A stretch of DNA of 64,000 nucleotides from Mucilaginibacter sp. PPCGB 2223 (GTDB lineage Bacteria; Bacteroidota; Bacteroidia; Sphingobacteriales; Sphingobacteriaceae), in assembly GCF_001705515.1 (NCBI RefSeq), contig NZ_MDJS01000001.1, positions 558,001 to 622,000 of the forward strand, given 5' to 3'. Position 1 is the first letter of the stretch; each line of letters opens with the position of its first letter. Of the stretch, positions 34,774 through 43,317 are shown in pieces. Position numbers and translations under genes: made by a program. The notes beneath the pieces are model-generated. The model saw nothing but the letters and a program-made list of their open reading frames with translations, was not told the DNA's origin and did not search any database.

Positions 34774-36465
34774 ATGAAAAAGATACACCTTTATTTATTA
34801 AGCTGCCTGTTTATCGGGCTGATGAATACAGCTTGTAATAAAAAACTGGAAGAAGTACCGGTATCAAATCTTACCCCCGATTTCTTCAACACACCGCAAG
34901 GTTTTCAGGCTGGTTTGGATGCTGCTTACTCGGGCTTCCGTAACATTTATGGCCCCGATACTTATTTTGAAATGACCGTTGGCGGAACAGATGAGTTTCA
35001 GGCCGGTGTTGATGGTACAGCCGCGTTGGTAAGGTACAGCAGCGGTTTTAATACATCGGATGGCACCATCGCCACAATATGGAAAAACTGTTACACCTAT
35101 ATCAATACCTGTAACGGGCTTGTTGACAACGCGCCAAACCTGAGTGGAATTGCTGCCGCAACAAGAGATGAAATGGTCGCCGAAGCCAAGTTTTTACGTG
35201 CCAACTATTATTTTATACTGGTGCAAAACTGGGGCGATGTAACATTAAATAAACATTTTCAAAGCACGCCAACCTTATCGGCCACACGCGATAAAATGGC
35301 CGATGTATATACTTTCATTATCCAGGATCTGAACGATGCCATAGCATCATTACCGGCTACCCCGCAAACAAGCGGTGTGTTGCCAGGCAAGGCTACAAAA
35401 ATTGCCGCCATGCATGTTCTGGCCAAGGTGTATTTAACCAGGGGATATACCGTGGCCAAACAATCCGACGATTTTAAAAATGCGGCTGCAACGGCTGCCA
35501 GTATCATCAGTACAGTTGCCCCGGCCGGCGGTGTTAAGCTTTTGGCCGATTTTGGCAAAGTGTGTGCCGAGGGCAATGAAACCAATAGTGAAATATTATG
35601 GACGGTTCAGCATACCTCGAGCCTGGCTTATAATGGCTCGGCCACGCAAAATAACAGCGGGCCCGATAACTTATATCTGCACTTTTTTGTTTCGCGATAT
35701 GAGTTACAACCCGGTATGCAACGCGATGTTATGGATGGCAGGCCCTATGCCCGTGTAATGCCTACCCGCTGGCTTACTGATACCGCGTTTAAAGATAAAA
35801 CCAATGATACCCGTTACTTTAAAAGTTTTCAATCGGCATGGATAGCAAATAACGCGGCGACAATACCTAAGGATGCCGGCGGTAATCCCAAATATGCAGT
35901 TGGCGATACCGCGATATGGATGCCCGGCGTTGAAATGACATCGGCCCAGATAGCCAAATACCGTTACCAGGTAGTGGTGCCAAGCAAATATGTGAATACG
36001 CTTTACCCAACCATGACCAAGTATTATGACGATAAGCGCACCGATCAGAACGCGCCATCGGTAAGGCCGATCATCATTTACCGCCTTGCCGAAACCTATC
36101 TCATCGCAGCCGAGGCCTTGTTTATGGATAACAGGCCGGGCGAGGCACTGCCCTATATCAACGCGATACGGGAAAGAGCCGCTTATCCTACAGGTAATGT
36201 AGCGGCGATGGATATAACATTACCAACCTTAACACTCGATTTTATTTTAGATGAACGCTCGCGCGAGCTTTGCGGTGAGCTGTCGCGCTGGCAGGACCTG
36301 GCCCGCACAGGCACACTTTTAACCCGGGTTAAATTACATAATGCCGACGCCAGGGCCAATATTAAACCTTTTGATGTTTTACGGCCAATACCACAGACAC
36401 AGATAGATGGAACAATAGTTGGCCCGGCTTATGATAATAACCGGAATTTCCCTGGATGGAACTAA
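34774..36465 (+). CDS. SusD/RagB-family outer-membrane lipoprotein (locus 1)
   Basis: Surface glycan-binding lid for the preceding SusC. Lipoprotein signal with Cys21 ('GLMNTACNKK'). 563 residues, mostly helical TPR-like repeats, with the family C-terminal blocks 'YRLAETYLIAAEAL', 'PYINAIRERA' and 'LDERSRELCGELSRWQDLARTG'. It is 10 nt after susC. The two-hairpin element at 36486-36549 follows its stop, separating it from the sugar dehydrogenase gene. Confidence 0.92.
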   Translation: MKKIHLYLLSCLFIGLMNTACNKKLEEVPVSNLTPDFFNTPQGFQAGLDAAYSGFRNIYGPDTYFEMTVGGTDEFQAGVDGTAALVRYSSGFNTSDGTIATIWKNCYTYINTCNGLVDNAPNLSGIAAATRDEMVAEAKFLRANYYFILVQNWGDVTLNKHFQSTPTLSATRDKMADVYTFIIQDLNDAIASLPATPQTSGVLPGKATKIAAMHVLAKVYLTRGYTVAKQSDDFKNAAATAASIISTVAPAGGVKLLADFGKVCAEGNETNSEILWTVQHTSSLAYNGSATQNNSGPDNLYLHFFVSRYELQPGMQRDVMDGRPYARVMPTRWLTDTAFKDKTNDTRYFKSFQSAWIANNAATIPKDAGGNPKYAVGDTAIWMPGVEMTSAQIAKYRYQVVVPSKYVNTLYPTMTKYYDDKRTDQNAPSVRPIIIYRLAETYLIAAEALFMDNRPGEALPYINAIRERAAYPTGNVAAMDITLPTLTLDFILDERSRELCGELSRWQDLARTGTLLTRVKLHNADARANIKPFDVLRPIPQTQIDGTIVGPAYDNNRNFPGWN

Positions 36466-36485
36466 AGAAATTTTAAGTTCTCCAC

Positions 36486-36549
36486 ACCCGACCGGTTTTC
36501 GGGTAAATGCAGTATCAAAGCCCCCGGCTGGTTACCGGGGGCTGCTGCA
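36486..36549 (+). promoter_or_regulatory. Two-hairpin element after susD (copy 1)
   Basis: First hairpin: ACCCGA (36486-36491) with TCGGGT (36499-36504). Second: outer TGCAGT (36508-36513) with GCTGCA (36544-36549), and inner AGCCCCCGG (36519-36527) with CCGGGGGCT (36535-36543), loop ctggtta. It is followed by ATTTTTAG, so this copy could also terminate transcription. A second copy is at 55262-55327. Confidence 0.75.
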
Positions 36550-36585
36550 ATTTTTAGATGTAAACACTTTTAACCAATATATATA

Positions 36586-37866
36586 ATGAAAAAAACAGTA
36601 CTAAAATACCTGCTGCCGGCAGTTGCAATTGCAACAAGCATTACCCTGTATAGTTTAAAAACGGATAACCAGGTAGTTGCCGATGCAGATAATGCGGGCC
36701 TTACTTTGCCCGCCGGATTCGGCGCGCTCCGCGTTGCCGATGTAGGGGCAAAGGCGCGGCACCTGGCCGTTACACCGCAGGGCGATATTTATGTAAAACT
36801 GGCAAAGCCAAAGGAAGGCAAAGGTATTTTAGTTTTACACGAAGGCAGTAATGGCAAAGCCGAAATTACTAATGGCTTTGGCAATTATGGCGGTACAGGC
36901 ATGTATATTAAAGATGGATACATGTATGCCTCATCCAATACCGAGATATTCAGATATAAACTTGATAACCAAAACAAAGTAATTGATACAGAACATCCCG
37001 AAAGGATAATTTACGGGTTAAAAGCCGGGCGGCAGCACGAAACAAAATCGCTGGTGCTGGATAATGACGGCAATATTTACATCAATATAGGCTCACCACT
37101 AAGTGCCTGCCAGGTTCAGGATCGCGGTTTTCACTCGCCGGGTATACCCGGTTGCCCCTTGCTCGATTCGGCCGGCGGGATATGGCAGTTCAAAGCCAAT
37201 AAACTTAACCAGACTTATAAAGATGGTATCCGTTACGCTACCGGTCTGCGCAATATTGTTGGCCTCGATTGGAACCAGCAGGATAACCAGTTATTTGTAA
37301 TGCAGCACGGCCGCGATAACCTCAACAGCTCATGGCCGGAGTTGTATGATACCAAAATGTCGGCCGAATTACCAGCCGAATGTATGTACGCCTTAAAAAA
37401 AGGCGACAATGCAGGGTTCCCGTTTATGTATTATGATGAGATCCGGCATAAAAAAATTATAGCGCCCGAGTATGGCGGCGATGGCAAAAAAGAAGCCGAT
37501 GCCAAATATCTTGAACCCGCGATGGCTTATCCAGGACATATGGCGCCTAACGGTCTTTTGTTTTACACCGGCAAAATGTTCCCGGAGAGATACCGTAATG
37601 GTGCTTTTATAGCCTTCCATGGTTCGTGGAACCGTGCACCTGAGCCACAAAAAGGTTATTGCGTGGTTTTTCAACCGTTTAAAAACGGTAAGCCTGCCGG
37701 CGATTGGGAAGTATTTGCTGATAATTTTTCGGGTTCGCCTCAAAAAACCGCGATGGGCCGAGCCGATCATCGGCCATGCGGTTTAGCACAAGGCCCTGAT
37801 GGTTCGCTTTATGTGACCGACGATAGCAAAGGAACCATCTATCGCATCATCTACAATCAAAAATAA
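36586..37866 (+). CDS. Secreted PQQ-type sugar (sorbosone/glucose) dehydrogenase
   Basis: A 426-residue beta-propeller oxidoreductase of the glucose/sorbosone dehydrogenase family, which uses PQQ or a related quinone. The N-terminus is a signal sequence or membrane anchor (KYLLPAVAIATSITLY). Propeller blades are marked by 'RHLAVTPQGDIYVKL', 'KSLVLDNDGNIYINIG', 'RYATGLRNIVGLDWN' and 'CGLAQGPDGSLYVTDD'; a conserved His in 'MQHGRDN' and the GLRN block fit the family active site. The gene 73 nt downstream is a c-type cytochrome, the natural electron acceptor. It stands between susD and the GH105/GH28 genes of the pectin locus, so it may oxidise a sugar released in the periplasm. The substrate is unknown. 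Confidence 0.8.
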   Translation: MKKTVLKYLLPAVAIATSITLYSLKTDNQVVADADNAGLTLPAGFGALRVADVGAKARHLAVTPQGDIYVKLAKPKEGKGILVLHEGSNGKAEITNGFGNYGGTGMYIKDGYMYASSNTEIFRYKLDNQNKVIDTEHPERIIYGLKAGRQHETKSLVLDNDGNIYINIGSPLSACQVQDRGFHSPGIPGCPLLDSAGGIWQFKANKLNQTYKDGIRYATGLRNIVGLDWNQQDNQLFVMQHGRDNLNSSWPELYDTKMSAELPAECMYALKKGDNAGFPFMYYDEIRHKKIIAPEYGGDGKKEADAKYLEPAMAYPGHMAPNGLLFYTGKMFPERYRNGAFIAFHGSWNRAPEPQKGYCVVFQPFKNGKPAGDWEVFADNFSGSPQKTAMGRADHRPCGLAQGPDGSLYVTDDSKGTIYRIIYNQK

Positions 37867-37877
37867 ATTTTAAGCAA

Positions 37878-37909
37878 TAGGGGGTACGCAATCGTTAGCC
37901 CACTGTACT
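37878..37909 (+). promoter_or_regulatory. Bipartite motif upstream of cytochrome c gene (copy 1)
   Basis: TAGGGGGTAC (37878-37887), 13 nt, CACTGTACT (37901-37909), then TATAAAC a few bases on. The same boxes with the same 13-nt spacing occur before the second fecR gene (48285-48316). The layout fits an ECF-type promoter, with the two boxes in -35 and -10 positions; function is inferred. Confidence 0.55.
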
Positions 37910-37939
37910 ATTTATAAACTCTATACCTTTTACCAATAT

Positions 37940-38383
37940 ATGAAGCGATCTCTAATTGTTATCACTTGTTTTTTATCAGCCCTTACTTTTCATCTATCAG
38001 CCCAAAACAAGCCAATCAAATCAACAAAATCAGCCACAGGTTCATCGGCATCGATCAGCAACGGAAAAGTTGTTTATACACAACATTGCCTAAGTTGCCA
38101 TATGGCAGATGGCGGCGGTGTGCCGAACATGAACCCTCCGTTAGTTAAGACAAGCTACGTACTGGGCGATAAAAAGCGGATCATCAAAGTAGTACTGAAC
38201 GGGTTTGCCCAGAATGTGGATATCGACGGCGAATCGTATTCGAACAATATGCCGCCGCAAAATTTTTTAAAAGACCAGGAAATTGCCGATGTGCTAACTT
38301 ATGTACGCAGCAGCTTTGGCAACAAGGCGACCGCGGTTAAGCTTGCCGAAGTGAAAGCGGTAAGAAGTAACAATAAGAAATAA
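37940..38383 (+). CDS. Periplasmic c-type cytochrome
   Basis: A 147-residue monohaem class I cytochrome c. Signal peptide to about residue 21 (HLSAQ). The haem-binding motif is C50-L-S-C53-H54 and the likely axial methionine is M104 in 'NNMPPQ'. The C-terminal helix 'DQEIADVLTYVRSSF' is typical. It probably takes electrons from the upstream PQQ-type dehydrogenase and passes them to the respiratory chain. It is 73 nt after that gene, with the bipartite promoter-like motif in between, and 31 nt before GH105. Confidence 0.9.
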   Translation: MKRSLIVITCFLSALTFHLSAQNKPIKSTKSATGSSASISNGKVVYTQHCLSCHMADGGGVPNMNPPLVKTSYVLGDKKRIIKVVLNGFAQNVDIDGESYSNNMPPQNFLKDQEIADVLTYVRSSFGNKATAVKLAEVKAVRSNNKK

Positions 38384-38414
38384 TCAAATTAACCTAACCA
38401 ATAAAACCAACAGA

Positions 38415-39635
38415 ATGAAATCTCTTTTCTTTGCAGCGTTAGTCTGCTGTTCAACAATAAGCTTCGGCCAAACATCAAAAACAGAAGAACTGGTACGCCG
38501 TGTTGCCGATAATGTGATCAAAAACACAAGCTTTAAATTCGTTAATGCAAAAACCGGCGAAAAGTACGACTCTACCAAAGGCCTTGCCCAATCGGCCGAT
38601 GTGAAAGCAGAAAGTACCTACAATAAATGGATGTACGTTAACGGTGTGTTAACCATCGGGATGGTTCAGGCTACCGAAGTGTTGAACGACCCTAAATATG
38701 CCGACTATTCGAAACATAACTTCGAATTCATTTTCGATAACATTAAATATTTTGAAGAGTTGCACAAAGCCAAAGCGCCAAAGGCAGAATACGGCGCTTT
38801 CTTCAGCATGGGCAACCTGGATGCCTGCGGCTCGATGGCTGCCGGTTTATGTGATGTGGATGCTTTAGCACACCGCACAGATTACCGTGCCTACCTTGAC
38901 AGGGCCGCCGATTATATTTCGCACAAACAACTACGTCTGCCGGACGGAACTTTATCGCGTCCGCAACCAAGGTACATGACCTTATGGGCCGATGACCTGT
39001 TTATGAGCGTACCTTTCCTGGCGCGTATGGGCAAAATTACAGGCGATAGCAAATATTTCGACGATGCTATAAAACAGGTAGAAAATTTTAACAAATATCT
39101 GTATGACCCGATGACAGGGCTATTCATTCATAACTACTATTCGGATGTGGAGATGAACGGTGTGGGCCATTGGGGCCGTGCCAACGGCTGGCTGGCTGTG
39201 GCGCAATGCCAGTTGTTAAATTACCTCCCGGCTAACCATCCGAAAAGACCTGAGCTGATCAAATTTTTGTTAAGGCAGATCGTGGGCTATTCCCGTTACC
39301 AGGATCAAAGCGGTTTATGGCACCAATTGCTGGATAAACCGGATTCGTACCAGGAGACATCCGTAACTGCTATGTTTACATACGCTGTCGCACATGCTGT
39401 GAACCAGGGCTGGATCAATGAAAATTATATTTCGATAGCCAAAGAAGGCTGGAGAGGATTAACATCTAAAATTACCGAAGACGGCCAATTGCAGGATGTA
39501 TGTATTGGTACCAATATGGACACGGCTCTGAAATTCTATTATACCCGCCCGACTGCATTGAACGATACCCATGGTTTAGGCGCGTTTTTACTGGCCGGTA
39601 CCGAAATGATCAAAGCTGAAAAAGCTGCCAAATAG
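38415..39635 (+). CDS. GH105/GH88 unsaturated rhamnogalacturonyl hydrolase
   Basis: Removes the unsaturated galacturonyl residue left at the non-reducing end by rhamnogalacturonan lyases. 406 residues: signal peptide (FAALVCCSTISFGQ), then an (alpha/alpha)6 barrel. 'YMTLWADDLFMSVPFLARM' is the family active-site block; D193 aligns with the catalytic Asp of YteR-type enzymes. 'GRANGWLAVA' and 'HQLLDKPDSYQETSVTAMF' are further family blocks. It lies 28 nt before GH28 and supports rhamnogalacturonan as the target of this locus. No PL11 or PL9 lyase gene is visible in the window to make its substrate. Confidence 0.9.
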   Translation: MKSLFFAALVCCSTISFGQTSKTEELVRRVADNVIKNTSFKFVNAKTGEKYDSTKGLAQSADVKAESTYNKWMYVNGVLTIGMVQATEVLNDPKYADYSKHNFEFIFDNIKYFEELHKAKAPKAEYGAFFSMGNLDACGSMAAGLCDVDALAHRTDYRAYLDRAADYISHKQLRLPDGTLSRPQPRYMTLWADDLFMSVPFLARMGKITGDSKYFDDAIKQVENFNKYLYDPMTGLFIHNYYSDVEMNGVGHWGRANGWLAVAQCQLLNYLPANHPKRPELIKFLLRQIVGYSRYQDQSGLWHQLLDKPDSYQETSVTAMFTYAVAHAVNQGWINENYISIAKEGWRGLTSKITEDGQLQDVCIGTNMDTALKFYYTRPTALNDTHGLGAFLLAGTEMIKAEKAAK

Positions 39636-39663
39636 TTTTATATCCGAACTTATAAATCATCGT

Positions 39664-41247
39664 ATGAAACTTTATGGCATTGGCCTTTTGCTGTTGTTGT
39701 TTACTGTAAATAGTTTTGCGGCGGATGTCGACATAACCAAATATGGCGCCGTTGGCGATGGTACGACCTTAAATACCATCGCGATACAAAAAGCGGTAGA
39801 TGATTGCAGTAAAAAAGGCGGTGGTAGATTGATCTTTCCCGAAGGGAAGTTTTTATCGGGTACCATCGCACTTAAAAATAATGTTATCCTGTCGCTCCAA
39901 AAAGGTGCTGTATTGTTAGGCAGTACCGATGTGAATGATTACCAAAACCTCGATCCGTTTACCGAAGGCCTGGGGGTTGATGTAGGCTGGGCATTACTTG
40001 CCGCGGTTGATGTAAAGAATATCGGCATCGAAGGTGAAGGAATGATCGACGGGCAGGGATCAAAACTGAAAGCACAACAGATATTGACGGATGATCGCCC
40101 GGAAGGTAAGCGATGGGGGCGCAGGCCTTTTCTGCTACAGATAGTCAGGTGTGATGGCGTTAAGTTAAATGGAGTAACGCTGCATTATTCAGCAGCATGG
40201 ACATCGCATTACTTTCAATGCAGGCATTTGGATATCGAGAATGTAAAGATCGTAAGTGTAGGAGTTGCGCATAATGATGGTATCGATATAGACGGTTGTC
40301 AGGACGTGACGATCAAAAACTGTGATGTGGAAAGTGGTGATGATGCACTGTGCTTTAAAACCACATCGAGCAAAATGCCATGCAGCAATATTGTAGCCAG
40401 CGGCTTAAGGCTTAAGAGTAACCAGGGTGCCATTAAAATGGGAACCGAATCGATGGCGGCGTTTGAGAATATCAAAATATCCGATTGTTATATCTACAAC
40501 ACAACCAACGGTGGCATCAAATTACTGACGGTAGACGGCGCGAACCTGCGCAATGTAGAGATATCAAACATCACAATGGTGGAGGTTAAAACACCTATTT
40601 TGATCCGTTTGGGATCACGCCTAAGTGTTTTCAGGAAAGGGCAGGATACCCAGCAGCAGACCGGGACGCTGGAAAATGTCGTGATCCGGAACGTGAAAGC
40701 AAAGGCGGCGGATAACGCGCAACTGATGCCGCCTTCGGGCATACTGATAACAGGTGTGCCGGGGCATTACATTAAAGATCTGACACTGGAAAATATAGAG
40801 ATACAATTGGCCGGTGGCGGTACTGCTGTTAATTCGCGACAGGTTGTTCCGGAGGCTATTGATAAATATCCCGAGGTGAAAACTTTTGGCCCGCTGGTGC
40901 CTGCTTACGGCATTTGGGCCCGGCATGTGGATGGGTTGAAGCTCAACAATATCAAATTTACTTTGGGTAGTAACGATGTTCGCCCGGCATTTATTTGTGA
41001 GGATGGAAAGCGGGTTGAACTGAACGGCTGGGCGATACCCGAAACTACCGGTGCGCAGGCAGTGATCAGGCTGGAAAATGTGAGCGGCACGAAGATTAGT
41101 AATACGGAAGTTAAAGGCAGTGCCGAAAGTTTTGTACGTGTTGAGGCAGATGGCAAACCCGCTGTTGACCTGCAGAGCAATAAAACCCCTGGCATCAAAA
41201 CTCTAATAGATTATCAAAAACCGGTAACTGTACCGACTGCTAACTAA
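39664..41247 (+). CDS. GH28 polygalacturonase-family enzyme
   Basis: A 527-residue secreted beta-helix hydrolase. Signal peptide to about residue 20 (NSFAADV). The mature N-terminus 'DITKYGAVGDGTTLNTIAIQKAVDDC' is the usual GH28 opening. Catalytic acids are present: 'HNDGIDIDG' and D226-D227 in 'ESGDDALCFK'. The usual GHG histidine is replaced ('NQGAIKMG') and the RIK motif reads GIK, so it probably acts on rhamnogalacturonan or in exo mode rather than as a standard endo-polygalacturonase. Its stop overlaps the next start by one base (TAATG), so the two are translationally coupled. Confidence 0.88.
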   Translation: MKLYGIGLLLLLFTVNSFAADVDITKYGAVGDGTTLNTIAIQKAVDDCSKKGGGRLIFPEGKFLSGTIALKNNVILSLQKGAVLLGSTDVNDYQNLDPFTEGLGVDVGWALLAAVDVKNIGIEGEGMIDGQGSKLKAQQILTDDRPEGKRWGRRPFLLQIVRCDGVKLNGVTLHYSAAWTSHYFQCRHLDIENVKIVSVGVAHNDGIDIDGCQDVTIKNCDVESGDDALCFKTTSSKMPCSNIVASGLRLKSNQGAIKMGTESMAAFENIKISDCYIYNTTNGGIKLLTVDGANLRNVEISNITMVEVKTPILIRLGSRLSVFRKGQDTQQQTGTLENVVIRNVKAKAADNAQLMPPSGILITGVPGHYIKDLTLENIEIQLAGGGTAVNSRQVVPEAIDKYPEVKTFGPLVPAYGIWARHVDGLKLNNIKFTLGSNDVRPAFICEDGKRVELNGWAIPETTGAQAVIRLENVSGTKISNTEVKGSAESFVRVEADGKPAVDLQSNKTPGIKTLIDYQKPVTVPTAN

Positions 41248-43304
41248 TGAAAGCGATCAAATCCATTACATTTTTTGCCGGCTTGCTCCTGATGGTGCAG
41301 CTACCGGCATCTGCCCAAAATATTGTATTGCCAAAACAGAATGACAGGTGGGCGATACAACCTGACGGCAGCATCACCTGGAATATTAAAGGCAGGCTGC
41401 CACATGCCGACCATATCGAAATGTCGGGCGAAAAGGTATCGTTATGGGTTGAATACGGCGTAGATACCTCGGGCATATTGAGCATTAACCGCACGGTAGT
41501 CTTCCCAACTTTCCGTATGCTCCCCGATAATACCCGCAGCCATATCTCGTACACATTTCGTGATAATGAGCTACCCCGGTTTTACATCAATAACCGGTTG
41601 TTGCGAACCGATCTGACGAAAAGCGGCCGCTCGGGCGACCTTGGATTTAGTGCCAAAAGTATTAACCACAAAGGCATTATGCGGATCTCGGCTCAAGCCG
41701 GAAACCCTGCATTGGTGAGGATAGAGCGAAGCATGTTCCCTTCGGTTGACAAACCCATGGCTATCGAAAAATTTGCGTTTACCAACATTAGCGATAAGCC
41801 GGTAACCGTTTCGATGGAATACCTTAACAGGGAAGTAACCACCGATACCCTGCGCAGTAAAGGCGGGCCGCATACGGTGATCATGCGTTCAGTAAACCAG
41901 GGCAGGCGTGTTTTGCAGGCTGGCCAATCTGCAACATTTGCTATTTGCTACCTGGCTACAGACCATCCGGCGCAGCTGATGACCATCGATATTAACGCGG
42001 AAGAAAAAGCGAGAGCAAACCGTGTGGCCGAAATTTTATCGCCACTGCAATTGCAAACGCCTGATAGCGTATTGAACACCGAATTTGCTTTTGCCAAAAT
42101 ACGTGCAACTGAAAGCATCTATAAAACCAAGGGTGGCTATATGCATGGCCCGGGAGGTTTGGCTTACTATGCAGCTATCTGGGCTAATGACCAGGCCGAA
42201 TATGTTAGTCCGTTTTTTGCTTTTTCGGGAGATCGTATCGGTAACCTTTCGGCGATGAATTGTTATCGCTTGTTCGCCAGGTATATGAACCCGGATTATA
42301 AAGCATTGCCAAGCTCTATCGTAGCTGAAGGCGATACCGTTTGGAAAGGGGCCGGCGACAGGGGCGACCAGGATATGATCGCTTCGGGTGCGGCACGGTA
42401 TGCGTTGACTTACGGTAATGTGGATTCGGCAAAGGTTTTATGGCCACTCATTACCTGGTGTTTGGAGTATAGCCGCAGGCACATCAACAGCGAGGGTGTT
42501 GTCGAATCAAAAAGCGATGAGTTGGAAGGCCGGTTCCCATCGGGTAAAGCTAATTTATCAACTAATTGCCTGTATTATGATGGTTTGATCTCGGCCGCTT
42601 TCCTGGGTAAACAATTGCATCAGCCAAAAGCACAAACCGATGCTTACACGGCACAGGCAATTCAGTTAAGAGCAGCTATGGAAAAATACTTTGGAGCCAA
42701 AGTAGAAGGATTTGATACTTATCGCTATTACGAAACCAATGATGTTTTACGAGCCTGGATATGCCTGCCGCTAACCGTCGGTATTTTTGATCGCAGCAAA
42801 GGCACGATTGATGCTTTGTTTTCGCCACGACTGTGGACTGCCGATGGCCTGGCTACCCAGGCCGGCAAAGAAACTTTCTGGGACCGCTCGACCCTTTATG
42901 CTCTGCGTGGCGTACTGCAAACGGGCGAGACGGAAAAAGCCATGAACTTTTTACGCTATTACTCGCGCCGCAGGCTTTTAGGCGAGCACGTGCCGTACCC
43001 GGTTGAAGCTTATCCCGAAGGAAATCAAAGGCATCTTTCGGCCGAAAGCGGTTTGTATTGCCGCATTTTTATCGAAGGCTTATTCGGCATCCGGCCAATC
43101 GGCTTTAGCAGTTTCAACTGTACGCCACGATTGCCGAAAGATTGGAACGAAATGAGCTTGAATAATATCCATTCGTTTGGAAAGGTGTTCGATCTGAAAA
43201 TATCCCGGCAAGGGAAAGATAAAATAGCTATTACTATAACACAGGGAGATAAGAAACACACCTATACCATTACCGATGGCGCAATGACATCAATAAACCT
43301 ATAG
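41247..43304 (+). CDS. Six-hairpin ((alpha/alpha)6) glycosidase-like protein, family unassigned
   Basis: A 685-residue secreted protein (signal peptide to about residue 24, ASAQN). The N-terminal about 230 residues form a beta-sandwich; the rest is an (alpha/alpha)6 barrel with 'AIWANDQAEYVSPFFAFSGD', 'WKGAGDRGDQDMIASGAARYAL', 'NCLYYDGLISAAFLG' and 'GKETFWDRSTLYALRGVL', followed by a small C-terminal beta domain. The layout resembles GH78, GH95 and related families, but I cannot place it in one. The D-R-G-D block is a candidate catalytic site. It is coupled to GH28 upstream and lies 13 nt before another GH28, so it should act on the same pectic oligosaccharides. Confidence 0.65.
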   Translation: MKAIKSITFFAGLLLMVQLPASAQNIVLPKQNDRWAIQPDGSITWNIKGRLPHADHIEMSGEKVSLWVEYGVDTSGILSINRTVVFPTFRMLPDNTRSHISYTFRDNELPRFYINNRLLRTDLTKSGRSGDLGFSAKSINHKGIMRISAQAGNPALVRIERSMFPSVDKPMAIEKFAFTNISDKPVTVSMEYLNREVTTDTLRSKGGPHTVIMRSVNQGRRVLQAGQSATFAICYLATDHPAQLMTIDINAEEKARANRVAEILSPLQLQTPDSVLNTEFAFAKIRATESIYKTKGGYMHGPGGLAYYAAIWANDQAEYVSPFFAFSGDRIGNLSAMNCYRLFARYMNPDYKALPSSIVAEGDTVWKGAGDRGDQDMIASGAARYALTYGNVDSAKVLWPLITWCLEYSRRHINSEGVVESKSDELEGRFPSGKANLSTNCLYYDGLISAAFLGKQLHQPKAQTDAYTAQAIQLRAAMEKYFGAKVEGFDTYRYYETNDVLRAWICLPLTVGIFDRSKGTIDALFSPRLWTADGLATQAGKETFWDRSTLYALRGVLQTGETEKAMNFLRYYSRRRLLGEHVPYPVEAYPEGNQRHLSAESGLYCRIFIEGLFGIRPIGFSSFNCTPRLPKDWNEMSLNNIHSFGKVFDLKISRQGKDKIAITITQGDKKHTYTITDGAMTSINL

Positions 43305-43317
43305 AAATCTCACAATT

